64,000 nucleotides of DNA from Methylophilaceae bacterium (GCA_905339275.1 CAJPFK010000001.1:62001-126000), one strand, 5' to 3'; numbered from the stretch's first letter, positions 39,783-46,444 are shown. Notes: generated by a model not told the origin, from the sequence alone. Made by a program: numbers and translations.

Positions 39783-39863
39783 GGCTGGATCGATTCCTCA
39801 TGGGTAGCGGGCAATTGAAAAACCGTGCCCGGATTTACTGGCAATGATACCTTGCCTTTGCGG

Positions 39864-39953
39864 GATCAACCTATGCTGACAGGTTGCCGCGCCATATTTC
39901 GGGCAGAAGCAAAGCTGATGTGATGCGGCGTCGGCTTGAATGAATTGTTAGGC
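39864..39953 (-). repeat. attC site 11 (distal, degenerate left half)
   Basis: Cassette recombination site of the last cassette. The right half, GTTAGGC (39947-39953) preceded by CGGCTTGAATGAATT, is a classic attC half. The left half is poorly complementary; its best R' candidate is GATCAAC (39864-39870). The length of about 90 bp is estimated. The cassette gene stop (TTA on plus, 39948) lies inside GTTAGGC. Confidence 0.6.
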
Positions 39954-40391
39954 GGCACTGGCGGCCTTGCCGAGTACATGCACCAGTCGATCTATGTTCT
40001 GCTCGTTTGCCGAGCCAACACGCTGTTTGACGGCTTGCGCAGTATGGGCATCCTCAAAGACTTGATCCCATGTTAAGTGCGTACCGTCACTGACTGGTGT
40101 GAGTTCAACAGTAAGCGTGAAGTACGGAGGGCAATCATGCCGGATGACGATCCTGGCGTCGGGTACAAGCGCTGCAAAGATGCTCTCATTGGGATAGTTA
40201 TTCCCGTCAGGGCCGTGCATTATGAACTTCCAGCGACCGCCTACAGTGAACTCAAAAATCTCAAAGGTGTTGGAAAAGCCCTCAGGTCCCCACCACAAAG
40301 CCAAGAGATCAGCCGACGCAAAAGCGCCATATACCTCTTTAGGTGAGTATGGCAAGGTTCTAGAAGTGTATAGTGTTCTATCTTCAGTCAT
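39948..40391 (-). CDS. Cassette 11: SRPBCC/AHSA1-like protein
   Basis: Protein of 147 residues with the START/AHSA1 (activator of Hsp90 ATPase-like) pattern: TRTLPYSPKEVYGAFASADLLALWWGPEGF, FTVGGRWKFIMHGPDG and LTWDQVFEDAHTA. Such proteins bind hydrophobic ligands; this ligand is unknown. It is the most distal cassette in the array. The ATG lies inside the neighbouring attC (40389-40391), and GGAG in that attC, 8 bases upstream, can act as its ribosome-binding site. Confidence 0.85.
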   Translation of the reverse strand: MTEDRTLYTSRTLPYSPKEVYGAFASADLLALWWGPEGFSNTFEIFEFTVGGRWKFIMHGPDGNNYPNESIFAALVPDARIVIRHDCPPYFTLTVELTPVSDGTHLTWDQVFEDAHTAQAVKQRVGSANEQNIDRLVHVLGKAASAA

Positions 40392-40443
40392 AACAGTGAC
40401 TCCGAGGGCGAGTGTGTTTGTGCCGTCTAAGCCCGTGTTAAGC
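40388..40443 (-). repeat. attC site 10
   Basis: About 56 bp between cassettes 10 and 11. Right core GTTAAGC (40437-40443), left core near TCATAAC (40388-40394); the arms are only partly complementary, so it is one of the more diverged sites. It carries the start codon and ribosome-binding sequence of cassette 11. Confidence 0.6.
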
Positions 40444-40776
40444 CATAGGACCGCCGAAGGCGGGGCTGTCGGCTTGATCTGCTTGCTGGGCGGCAGCTTG
40501 GCTTTCGGTTTCGGCTAGTTCCAACCCGAGGACACCTGGGCTGTGGTCAAGGATGTATTCCTCTCCGATGCGGTAAAAAGAAGCCAGTTCGGTTTCTCCA
40601 ATGGTGACTTCTAGATCATCGTGACGAAGCGCATAATCAATAAACGAGTGATCCTTTGAGTAGACCCGGAAAAAGAAACTTCCGTCAAGGGATTTGCACA
40701 GAACTCCGCGAACACCAGCCGCAGAACTAACCTCTGCTGTGTGGTTGCTATATTTGACTTTCTGTTCTGCTGACAT
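40438..40776 (-). CDS. Cassette 10: hypothetical protein
   Basis: Unrecognised protein of 112 residues with an AGGAG ribosome-binding site. It contains the block DGSFFFRVYSKDHSFIDYALRHDDLEVTI and a Ala/Gln/Glu-rich C-terminal tail (ETESQAAAQQADQADSPA) that looks disordered. There is no signal peptide or membrane span. The stop codon lies inside the attC to its left, as in most cassettes here. Function cannot be inferred. Confidence 0.65.
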   Translation of the reverse strand: MSAEQKVKYSNHTAEVSSAAGVRGVLCKSLDGSFFFRVYSKDHSFIDYALRHDDLEVTIGETELASFYRIGEEYILDHSPGVLGLELAETESQAAAQQADQADSPAFGGPMA

Positions 40777-40803
40777 ACCTGCGGCTCCTGATTTTTACTG
40801 AGT

Positions 40804-40872
40804 GCCCAACGTCTGACATAGCCGGCGCGAGCAGTTTTATCGCCCGCGTCCGTGTTGATGGATGGGTTGGGG
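40804..40872 (-). repeat. attC site 9
   Basis: About 69 bp, GCCCAAC (40804-40810) to GTTGGGG (40866-40872), with inner GC-rich complementary arms (GCCGGCGCG / GCCCGCG) that can fold into an imperfect hairpin. Follows the toxin-antitoxin cassette. Confidence 0.75.
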
Positions 40873-40875
40873 CCC

Positions 40876-41142
40876 TTACTCGTAATGCGTCCACATACGC
40901 AGGACGCGAACTGTTTTTTCCTTGGGAAAGACTTCGTACACGATGCGATGCTGAATATTGATGCGGCGAGAATATGCGCCGGTAAGATCGCCAACCAACT
41001 TCTCGAACGGTGGAGGATTCTGAAATGGGTCGCTGGCAAGAACCGCGAGCAGTTCTTGTGCCTTTTGCTTAAGACCACTTGCAGCAAGTTTCTTTGCATC
41101 CTTCATTGCCTGCTTGGCATAAACAACTGCCCAACTCACCAC
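40876..41142 (-). CDS. Cassette 9: YoeB/Txe-family mRNA interferase toxin
   Basis: Toxin of 88 residues from a GTG start (41140-41142) with AAGGAGC upstream. The C-terminal half has the RelE/YoeB fold elements FEKLVGDLTGAYSRRINIQHRIVYEV and the end RVLRMWTHYE with the expected terminal His-Tyr. Cleaves mRNA on the ribosome in characterised members. It overlaps the antitoxin gene by seven bases, toxin second, the usual order of yefM-yoeB. Confidence 0.9.
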   Translation of the reverse strand: MVSWAVVYAKQAMKDAKKLAASGLKQKAQELLAVLASDPFQNPPPFEKLVGDLTGAYSRRINIQHRIVYEVFPKEKTVRVLRMWTHYE

Positions 41143-41378
41143 TTAAGCTCCTTGGAGCTTTTTGCAAGTGGTTCGGCCATACCGGCTTTGATGGACTCGC
41201 GCATGCCAGGCACCGCCAATAGGTATAAGGTTTCCTGAATTGCACTCCAATCTTCCGCGGAGAGCAACACGGCATTGTTGCGTTTTCCGGAAATGATGAT
41301 CGGTTCATGTGACTCCACGGTTTGGTCAATAAGCCGGTACAGATTGGCGCGCGCTTCGCTGGCGGTAAGAGTGTTCAT
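41136..41378 (-). CDS. Cassette 9: Phd/YefM-family antitoxin
   Basis: Antitoxin of 80 residues starting MNTLTASEARANLYRLIDQT, with SGKRNNAVLLSAEDWSAIQETLYLL as the Phd/YefM core. The N-terminal half binds DNA and the tail masks the toxin. AAGGAGC precedes the ATG at 41378; the longer open frame to 41474 crosses the promoter and is rejected. The pair probably autoregulates at the palindromes in the promoter upstream. Confidence 0.92.
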   Translation of the reverse strand: MNTLTASEARANLYRLIDQTVESHEPIIISGKRNNAVLLSAEDWSAIQETLYLLAVPGMRESIKAGMAEPLAKSSKELKW

Positions 41379-41403
41379 TTCGTGCTCCTTCAAAGATCTC
41401 ACA

Positions 41404-41432
41404 AGAGTACGTAAATGCGTACGTATTGTCAA
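41404..41432 (-). promoter_or_regulatory. Promoter and operator of the YefM/YoeB cassette
   Basis: On the minus strand: -35 TTGACA (41427-41432), 17-base spacer, -10 TACTCT (41404-41409). The spacer carries GTAC cores at 41407-41410 and 41419-41422 with a 12-base centre-to-centre distance and repeated GTACGTA. That spacing matches the paired palindromes bound by YefM-YoeB in E. coli. It lies 26-54 bases upstream of the antitoxin ATG. Confidence 0.7.
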
Positions 41433-41458
41433 GCGATTATGATGAGGGCTACAAGAGT

Positions 41459-41518
41459 GCCCAACGTTTGACATAAGGGGCGCGCTTTAGCGCGTCCCGC
41501 TTGATGGATGGGTTAGCT
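41459..41518 (-). repeat. attC site 8
   Basis: 60 bp, GCCCAAC (41459-41465) to GTTAGCT (41512-41518). The centre GGGGCGCGCTTTAGCGCGTCCC folds into a strong hairpin. It is nearly identical to the site at 42891-42950. Confidence 0.85.
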
Positions 41519-42305
41519 CACAATCAATAACTTTGGCAGACCAGTCAATGTCTTGCGGTGAAGCATCTTTATGTGCTGGGGTTAGGCCAATGCATGTTTT
41601 GCCTCCTCCAGAAATAGGAATATCCAGAGCAACCCACTTGGAACCTCCCGCAGCAAGAATCACTTGAAACGGAGCCTTTGCTAACGCAACAGTATGACAA
41701 AATTGCTTACCTTCTACTGCTCGCAGCATTGCATAACCCTTCTCTAATGATCCAATTCCTATCCACACGTCTGTGTTTGGCTCCGCATCAATTACCTGCC
41801 GACATATGGTTCCATAGTTTTTGCTATGTACGATTTGATCGGAAATCTCAGTAGCTGCAGGCAGCAGAATTGTGCTGAATGTAACCACTTTATATAGGAC
41901 GGGAATTGCGAGTAATAGAAGTGGGATCTTTTTTTGGTTCCGAGCGGGATCACGATCAACATACCAACCCATTGCCCCGTACACTAGACCCCACACAATT
42001 GCGTTAATACCAAAGAGCCAAGGGTTAATAAATTCTCTATCGAAGAGTGGGTGTCCATTGATAAAGAAATACACCAGTTTTCCTGGCGCTCTGTGGAAAA
42101 TAGCTATGGGGTTAGTGATATTGACAATGGCATGCCCTACCGAGCCCATATACACCAGCGGAAGAGACAGCGAGGCAAAAAATGGATAAGCAACTGCCCC
42201 GAATGTCACGCCCGTAAGAAGCCAAGTGTGCTTGGAATTAAATTGGCGAGTCCCTAGAAACGCGATGGTCGGAACGAGTATAAGAGATAGATAGACTAGC
42301 AACAT
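41487..42305 (-). CDS. Cassette 8: multi-span membrane protein, unknown
   Basis: Unrecognised protein of 272 residues with AGGAGA in front of the ATG. It has about five hydrophobic segments, the first at residues 1-20 (MLLVYLSLILVPTIAFLG) and others in the first 150 residues. A hydrophilic C-terminal region contains four cysteines (CRQVIDAEPNTDVWIGIG..., KTCIGLTPAHKD). The reading frame runs into the attC, so the last residues (THPSSGTR) are encoded by the recombination site. Base composition is lower in G+C than the flanking core genes. Confidence 0.65.
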   Translation of the reverse strand: MLLVYLSLILVPTIAFLGTRQFNSKHTWLLTGVTFGAVAYPFFASLSLPLVYMGSVGHAIVNITNPIAIFHRAPGKLVYFFINGHPLFDREFINPWLFGINAIVWGLVYGAMGWYVDRDPARNQKKIPLLLLAIPVLYKVVTFSTILLPAATEISDQIVHSKNYGTICRQVIDAEPNTDVWIGIGSLEKGYAMLRAVEGKQFCHTVALAKAPFQVILAAGGSKWVALDIPISGGGKTCIGLTPAHKDASPQDIDWSAKVIDCELTHPSSGTR

Positions 42306-42318
42306 CGACTTCTCCTGA

Positions 42319-42387
42319 CGCTAACGGTTGAATTCACCGGCCTTGCGCGGCTTTGTGCGCAAGGTCCGGTGGAATGATGGGTTAGCC
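42319..42387 (-). repeat. attC site 7
   Basis: About 69 bp, CGCTAAC (42319-42325) to GTTAGCC (42381-42387), with CACCGGCCTTGCGC/GCGCAAGGTCCGGTG hairpin arms. Closely similar to the site at 44309-44375. Confidence 0.85.
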
Positions 42388-42870
42388 GGCATGCATATTG
42401 CGGAGTATGCCCGCCGCTGAAAAATAGGACATGACTACAACTGCCGAAAGTGCAAAAGTGAAAAAGTAAAACACCAAAATAAGCTCGACAAACTCGACAA
42501 AGCGAAAATGCCAAGTGGCCCTCATTTTTGCAGCTAGGCGGCGACGATATCCGAGGATGCCTCGCGCAGTAAGCCTTTTCTCCAGCCGCGTTCGCCAAGC
42601 CTTCCAGTTGCCAAAGCAACGCTCGTAGAAGAGAGCGGCATTTACATAGAGCGCCAACATGAACGCCCCGAAAAACACCCACCAGACAAACGTTGGCACG
42701 AAATTGCTTAGGTCGATGCGCGAAAACTCCAGGTTCTTTCCGTAAATAAAAGTGACGGTCAGCAGAACAATTTGAGGAGTGAGATTGCGAAGAAACTCAA
42801 GGTAGGGGGCTCTGCCGCCATTGAGCAAATACAGGCGATCTCGAATTCTTAACTTTCTCATAGGCGGCAT
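42382..42870 (-). CDS. Cassette 7: hypothetical membrane protein
   Basis: Unrecognised protein of 162 residues with two to three hydrophobic stretches (IVLLTVTFIYG, FVPTFVWWVFFGAFMLALYV and the C-terminal VELILVFYFFTFALSAVVVM) and a very basic middle (TRLEKRLTARGILGYRRRLAAK). It looks like a small inner-membrane protein. The stop codon is inside attC. A shadow frame of similar length overlaps it. I keep this one because it ends in the site like its neighbours. Confidence 0.6.
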   Translation of the reverse strand: MPPMRKLRIRDRLYLLNGGRAPYLEFLRNLTPQIVLLTVTFIYGKNLEFSRIDLSNFVPTFVWWVFFGAFMLALYVNAALFYERCFGNWKAWRTRLEKRLTARGILGYRRRLAAKMRATWHFRFVEFVELILVFYFFTFALSAVVVMSYFSAAGILRNMHAG

Positions 42871-42890
42871 CGGGGCGAGTGGACTTTGCG

Positions 42891-42950
42891 GGCTAACGTT
42901 TGACGTAAGGGGCGCGCTTTAGCGCGTCCCGCTTGATGGATGGGTTAGGC
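42891..42950 (-). repeat. attC site 6
   Basis: 60 bp, GGCTAAC (42891-42897) to GTTAGGC (42944-42950), with the central GGGGCGCGCTTTAGCGCGTCC hairpin region as in site 8. It differs from site 8 at five of 60 positions, four of them in the outer core boxes. Confidence 0.88.
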
Positions 42951-43313
42951 ATTATTTACCTCTAGCGATTTGGGGAAGATTTGACCAATTTTACCCATAC
43001 GAACTAACCTTATAAACTGCCTTGGATTTACTGGCTCAGATACAAACAGAGAATCTCTCGGGTTCATCGCTATCGTTTGACTGCCATTCCACCATAGAAG
43101 ATCTCCGTTATCAGAGATAGCCCAAACGTAATAGCTTGATAAATTTAGGCTATGCCACGCCTCAGCTTTCACATCGGCCCATTGAGCATTTTGCTGAATA
43201 ATGTCGATATTTGGATTTTCGGAATTGGAAAGAATGGTGAAGAAATCATAAGGACGAACCCCAAACTCATTTATTAGTTGTTGAATCTCAATTTCTAATT
43301 TTACAAGCTCCAT
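42945..43313 (-). CDS. Cassette 6: SMI1/KNR4 (SUKH) family protein
   Basis: Protein of 122 residues with the SUKH-type strands SYYVWAISDNGDLLWWNGSQTIAMNPRDSLF, a recognisable SMI1/KNR4 pattern. SUKH proteins often act as immunity proteins to secreted toxins, so this could be an orphan immunity gene carried as a cassette; that role is inference. No convincing Shine-Dalgarno precedes the ATG. G+C is low compared with the flanks. Confidence 0.75.
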   Translation of the reverse strand: MELVKLEIEIQQLINEFGVRPYDFFTILSNSENPNIDIIQQNAQWADVKAEAWHSLNLSSYYVWAISDNGDLLWWNGSQTIAMNPRDSLFVSEPVNPRQFIRLVRMGKIGQIFPKSLEVNNA

Positions 43314-43319
43314 CTATAT

Positions 43320-43406
43320 GCCTAACGTAGAGCTAACCGGCGCTGCGCGGCTTTATCGCGCAGCGTCCAGCGACTGAAAGGCGCGAGGTTGAGCGCCGGG
43401 TTAGGC
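43320..43406 (-). repeat. attC site 5
   Basis: 87 bp, GCCTAAC (43320-43326) to GTTAGGC (43400-43406), with an extended centre containing GCTGCGCGGCTTTATCGCGCAGC hairpin. The longest well-formed site in the array. Confidence 0.88.
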
Positions 43407-43412
43407 AGCGGA

Positions 43413-43652
43413 CTAGGGTTCATCGCGCAACCGCTCCCGTGCTTCACGTAACAACTCTGGATAGTCTTTATCAAACGGCATGGTTAGATACTTTTCAAAA
43501 ACGCAGCAGAGGTTCCAGAGCGCTCTTTCTTCAGCCTGATCCTCGATGCCCAATTTTTCCGTGTTGCTGAATCGTTGAAGAAACTCAAACAAGACAATTG
43601 CTTCGTCGGAAGTGATCGTAAATTGGACATCGGGTTGATCTTCGTTCGCCAT
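43413..43652 (-). CDS. Cassette 5: hypothetical protein, 79 residues
   Basis: Small acidic protein: MANEDQPDVQFTITSDEAIVLFEFLQRFSN, then EDQAEERALWNLCCVFEKYLTMPFDKDYPELLREARERLRDEP. Mostly helical, with two adjacent cysteines. Family not recognised, no membrane span. It fills its cassette almost completely. The stop lies 7 bases right of the attC. Confidence 0.62.
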   Translation of the reverse strand: MANEDQPDVQFTITSDEAIVLFEFLQRFSNTEKLGIEDQAEERALWNLCCVFEKYLTMPFDKDYPELLREARERLRDEP

Positions 43653-43661
43653 TTGCTTTCC

Positions 43662-43730
43662 GCCTAACGTAGAGCTAAGCCGACCGCTGGAGCGTAGCGG
43701 AAGCGGGTCGGCTTGAGCGCCATGTTATGC
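43662..43730 (-). repeat. attC site 4
   Basis: 69 bp, GCCTAAC (43662-43668) to GTTATGC (43724-43730), with AAGCCGACCGCT pairing to AGCGGGTCGGCTT as the long stem. The first boxes and the TAGAGCTAA stretch match site 5. Confidence 0.85.
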
Positions 43731-44303
43731 ATTGATGTACTCATATACGCCAAACTCCCAATATCTCTTGCCCGGATTTAGTGGCCCTCGCCACCCGCTG
43801 GACAATAACTCGTTTGCAAGAAAACGGTTAATCATGCCATGACCAACAAAAGTTACTGAGCCATGCTCATGGGCAAAATCTTTAAGCTTTTCGGCGGCGC
43901 CGGTTGCCCTAAGTTTGCCGGATTTTAAGGACTCGCTATTGCGGGAAAAACCCGCAAACCAAAGCAGCCTGAACAGTGTGGCCCAGATGGTTGGCGAGAG
44001 CTTTGGAAAATTCCAGTCTACATAAGGCAAACCCATTTCCCTAAATATGGGGTCTATGTAATTAACCGTCGTAACTCCCAACGCTTTTGCTGACTCAATC
44101 GATCTTGGTAGATCGCTACATACAACGGTAGAGCAATCAGAAACAACCTCACATACTTCTTTGGGTGGCAGGTTTTCTTTTTTTATTCCCGCAGAGTTAT
44201 AGAATTTAATCCATTGCTGGAATTCGCTGGCTTTCACGTTCCTCCAAAACGGAAGATCAGGCTCGCCATGTCTAACAAGAATAATTTTCACAGGCTTCTC
44301 CAT
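43725..44303 (-). CDS. Cassette 4: histidine phosphatase (phosphoglycerate mutase-like) protein
   Basis: Protein of 192 residues with the RHG motif near the N-terminus (VKIILVRHGEPDLPFW), the FREMGLPYVDW stretch and the second catalytic His in TFVGHGMINRF. Belongs to the histidine phosphatase superfamily, substrate unknown. The ATG at 44303 is preferred over an in-frame upstream ATG because the latter lies in the attC. No ribosome-binding site is evident. Confidence 0.8.
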   Translation of the reverse strand: MEKPVKIILVRHGEPDLPFWRNVKASEFQQWIKFYNSAGIKKENLPPKEVCEVVSDCSTVVCSDLPRSIESAKALGVTTVNYIDPIFREMGLPYVDWNFPKLSPTIWATLFRLLWFAGFSRNSESLKSGKLRATGAAEKLKDFAHEHGSVTFVGHGMINRFLANELLSSGWRGPLNPGKRYWEFGVYEYINA

Positions 44304-44308
44304 TTGAA

Positions 44309-44375
44309 GCATAACGTCTGAATTCACCGGCCTGCGCGGCTTTTCGCGCAGGTCCGGTGGAATGATGGGTTAGGC
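44309..44375 (-). repeat. attC site 3
   Basis: 67 bp, GCATAAC (44309-44315) to GTTAGGC (44369-44375), arms CACCGGCCTGCGCG/CGCGCAGGTCCGGTG. Sister of site 7. Confidence 0.87.
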
Positions 44376-44432
44376 CGATAGCCCAAAGCGCAAAAGTCGG
44401 CTTTGGTGAGACGGCGACCAAGACGCCAATGC

Positions 44433-45179
44433 TCATCGCGGCATAAGCGCGAACACACCCCAGCCTAGGTACTCGCGTGTGTAAGCGGCATGGCGTTCAG
44501 GTTCCGAGGTTAGTTTGGCTCGAACCTCATTCGCTAACTCGTCATCGGGATTGGCTTCGAGCCATCGACGCATGGTGAGCCATTTGGCCGCTTCATACCT
44601 GTCCCAACCGTCTTGATTAGCCAGAACCATTTCAACAACGTCGTAGCCGAGCTGACCGAAAGATGCGATAAGTTCTGGAAGGATGAGAAAGTCGGAGATT
44701 GAGTTGGCAAGGCACCCCTTGGCAATATCTTCCGTTGGCGGCAATTGCCGCCAATAAGGCTCACCGATCAGGATGATTCCGCCGACGCGCAGGCTTCGCG
44801 CCAGAAGCTCGATGGTGCCAGCGACGCCTCCGCCAATCCATGTGGCACCGACACAAGCAGCCACGTTGGCCTTCTCGTCAGAGACGTAATCCGCTGCATC
44901 GTCGTGAATGAACTTGACTTGATGGGCAACATCGAGTTCTTGAGCACGCTGTTTCGCCTGTTCGGTAAACAACGGACTCATGTCGATGCCGGTGCCGACA
45001 ATGCCGTGATCGCGTGCCCAGGTGCACAGCATCTCCCCCGAACCGCTACCAAGGTCAAGCACTCGTGCCCCTGGCTCCAGACGCAATGCAGCGCCGAGAG
45101 TTGCGAACTTATCGGGTGTGAATGGGTTATGGATGCGGTGCGCACTTTCCGTGATGTTGAATATCCGTGGGATGTCCAT
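44433..45179 (-). CDS. Cassette 3: class I SAM-dependent methyltransferase
   Basis: Protein of 248 residues with the Rossmann-like SAM motif GARVLDLGSGSGEMLCTWARDHGIVGTGIDMS and post-motifs VAACVGATWIGGG and VGGIILIGEPYWRQLPP. Substrate unknown. The 57 bases between its stop and attC 3 hold no recognised feature. It has higher G+C than cassettes 1, 6 and 8, indicating a different source. Confidence 0.87.
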   Translation of the reverse strand: MDIPRIFNITESAHRIHNPFTPDKFATLGAALRLEPGARVLDLGSGSGEMLCTWARDHGIVGTGIDMSPLFTEQAKQRAQELDVAHQVKFIHDDAADYVSDEKANVAACVGATWIGGGVAGTIELLARSLRVGGIILIGEPYWRQLPPTEDIAKGCLANSISDFLILPELIASFGQLGYDVVEMVLANQDGWDRYEAAKWLTMRRWLEANPDDELANEVRAKLTSEPERHAAYTREYLGWGVFALMPR

Positions 45180-45219
45180 TAGGTAAATTTCCTTACGAGC
45201 GCAAATAAATTCACTAAAA

Positions 45220-45291
45220 GCCTAACGTACGAATTCAGCGGACGCCAAAAAGCGCAGCTTTTTGACGGTCCGCTGGAATGACTTGTTGGGC
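45220..45291 (-). repeat. attC site 2
   Basis: 72 bp, GCCTAAC (45220-45226) to GTTGGGC (45285-45291), with CAGCGGACGCCAAAAAGC/GCTTTTTGACGGTCCGCTG arms that fold strongly. Confidence 0.87.
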
Positions 45292-45300
45292 GTCAAGAAC

Positions 45301-45756
45301 TTAACCGCAGCAGCTTGCTCCAGGACAGCGATACGGGTCAGAGCAACAAGAATTGCAGCAGCGTACATAGCAGCCATTGCCATAAGCCGTGCAGCAAGCG
45401 AAAGCGCCAAATTCAGAATCATCCTGGCACTTAAGCATTTCTGCCGTCGGAGCAGAAATTCTTGAAAGGGAAGCGAATGTGGATGAATTTGATGACAAAG
45501 CGCCAACGCTTCCATCTCCTTCCACAACCCAGCCTTCATGTGTAATTTGGAGCGTTTTACTGCTATCAAAAGCCGCAACTTGCACCCAAGCAGCAAGACC
45601 CTGATTTCCCTCTCCAACAATGACACTGATCTTGTTCTTTGGACTTTCCACCTTGTTCTCATGAGAACCGGTTTCGACCGTAGCCAAAACGCCTGCCTTA
45701 AGAACGACTTCGATGTTTCGGCCGTCTACGGCAACTGCAACTTTGAAAATTTCCAT
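45301..45756 (-). CDS. Cassette 2: protein with a strongly cysteine-rich C-terminus
   Basis: Unrecognised protein of 151 residues behind a clear GGAGAGG. The first 105 residues look like a small beta-rich domain (MEIFKVAVAVDGRNIEVVLKAG, NKISVIVGEGNQGLAAWVQVAA). The last 45 residues hold 11 cysteines, several in pairs (ACCTAYGNGC, VRCCNSCCSDPYRC, ASCCG). There is no signal peptide. This could be a metal-binding tail or a peptide precursor with a leader and a disulfide- or thioether-modified core; no maturation gene is seen in the array. Confidence 0.68.
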   Translation of the reverse strand: MEIFKVAVAVDGRNIEVVLKAGVLATVETGSHENKVESPKNKISVIVGEGNQGLAAWVQVAAFDSSKTLQITHEGWVVEGDGSVGALSSNSSTFASLSRISAPTAEMLKCQDDSEFGAFACCTAYGNGCYVRCCNSCCSDPYRCPGASCCG

Positions 45757-45850
45757 GGACCTCTCCGTTGTTCAGAATTGACGCCGCGTCAGGCAGGTGC
45801 TGGCATTGCGGCTTATGCCAGAACCACAGCAAATGCCGGTGGACTTTGAC

Positions 45851-45910
45851 TCCCAACGTTTGAATTAACGGGCTGGCTTTAGCCAGTCCCGCTTCAATGA
45901 TGGGTTAGGT
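45851..45910 (-). repeat. attC site 1
   Basis: 60 bp, TCCCAAC (45851-45857) to GTTAGGT (45904-45910), with GGGCTGGCTTTAGCCAGTCCC as the central hairpin. The first site in the array from the integrase. Confidence 0.85.
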
Positions 45911-46308
45911 TTTTTTGTATAGCCCATATAAATAAGATACCCGCCGAAAATACAAAGTAATATAGAAGTTGGTAGTTTACCTAGGTAACTACATATCAAA
46001 ATTAAAACCGCGCCATACCCGGCTGATTGATTAAAAACACCACTAGGGAATGTTGGGCACTCATTATTAAATATGACGTGGCTAGCTACAAGGAATGTAG
46101 ATAACCCCAACACCTTATAGAACCTATTAAAAGCTATTTCGGAATAGTCTGTACCGATAGGCCAAATCAAGTAAATAAGCAGGCCGTAGATCAACGTTAC
46201 GATTGATAGAGGAACCAATGGATTGGTCGTGGAATTGAAGAGAACGAGCATTATTAAAGCCCATAAAAATGTTAACACTAGAATAGTTAGATATTTAACA
46301 ATTTTCAT
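45865..46308 (-). CDS. Cassette 1: small multi-span membrane protein
   Basis: Unrecognised protein of 147 residues, AT-rich, with four hydrophobic segments (TILVLTFLWALIMLVLF, LVPLSIVTLIYGLLIYLIW, LGLSTFLVASHVIF, GAVLILICSYLGKLPTSILL). The stop lies inside attC 1, so the C-terminal tail NPSLKRDWLKPAR is encoded by the recombination site. It is the cassette closest to the integrase and hence the best placed for expression from the cassette promoter. Confidence 0.65.
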   Translation of the reverse strand: MKIVKYLTILVLTFLWALIMLVLFNSTTNPLVPLSIVTLIYGLLIYLIWPIGTDYSEIAFNRFYKVLGLSTFLVASHVIFNNECPTFPSGVFNQSAGYGAVLILICSYLGKLPTSILLCIFGGYLIYMGYTKKPNPSLKRDWLKPAR

Positions 46309-46315
46309 TAATTAG

Positions 46316-46444
46316 ACCTAACGTAAAGTAGGCATCCTAATTAACGCTTTATAAAGCGTCAAAAGGAAATATAAAAAGGTTTTAATAGATATTAAATTCA
46401 TTATAATCATTAAACTAATGAAATTTATTGCGTCCTATTGAGTT
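46316..46444 (-). other. attI-like region between cassette 1 and intI
   Basis: 129 bp of AT-rich non-coding DNA. The crossover box ACCTAAC (46316-46322; GTTAGGT on the minus strand) marks the junction with cassette 1. The remainder lacks the inverted-arm architecture of attC, as expected for an attI. It contains the candidate cassette promoter, a 16-bp palindrome and a TATAAT box (46402-46407) that could serve intI. No LexA (CTG-N10-CAG) site was seen. Exact attI limits cannot be set from sequence. Confidence 0.7.
46334..46362 (-). promoter_or_regulatory. Candidate cassette promoter Pc with overlapping palindrome
   Basis: Minus strand: -35 TTGACG (46357-46362), 17-base spacer, -10 TAGGAT (46334-46339). 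It reads into cassette 1. The palindrome ACGCTTTATAAAGCGT (46344-46359) covers the end of the -35 box and most of the spacer, which is where a repressor would sit. Confidence 0.6.

Noticed and set aside
42296..42682. 128-codon minus-strand frame beside cassette 7
   Set aside because: Overlaps cassette 7 in another frame, crosses an attC and is not membrane-like; cassette 7's frame is longer.
39864..46308. CRISPR array
   Set aside because: The regularly spaced repeats are attC sites of 56-90 bp with imperfect, hairpin-forming arms around whole genes, not short identical repeats with short spacers.
46309..46444. LexA-type SOS box before intI
   Set aside because: No CTG-N10-CAG arrangement is present; the only strong motif is the 16-bp palindrome.
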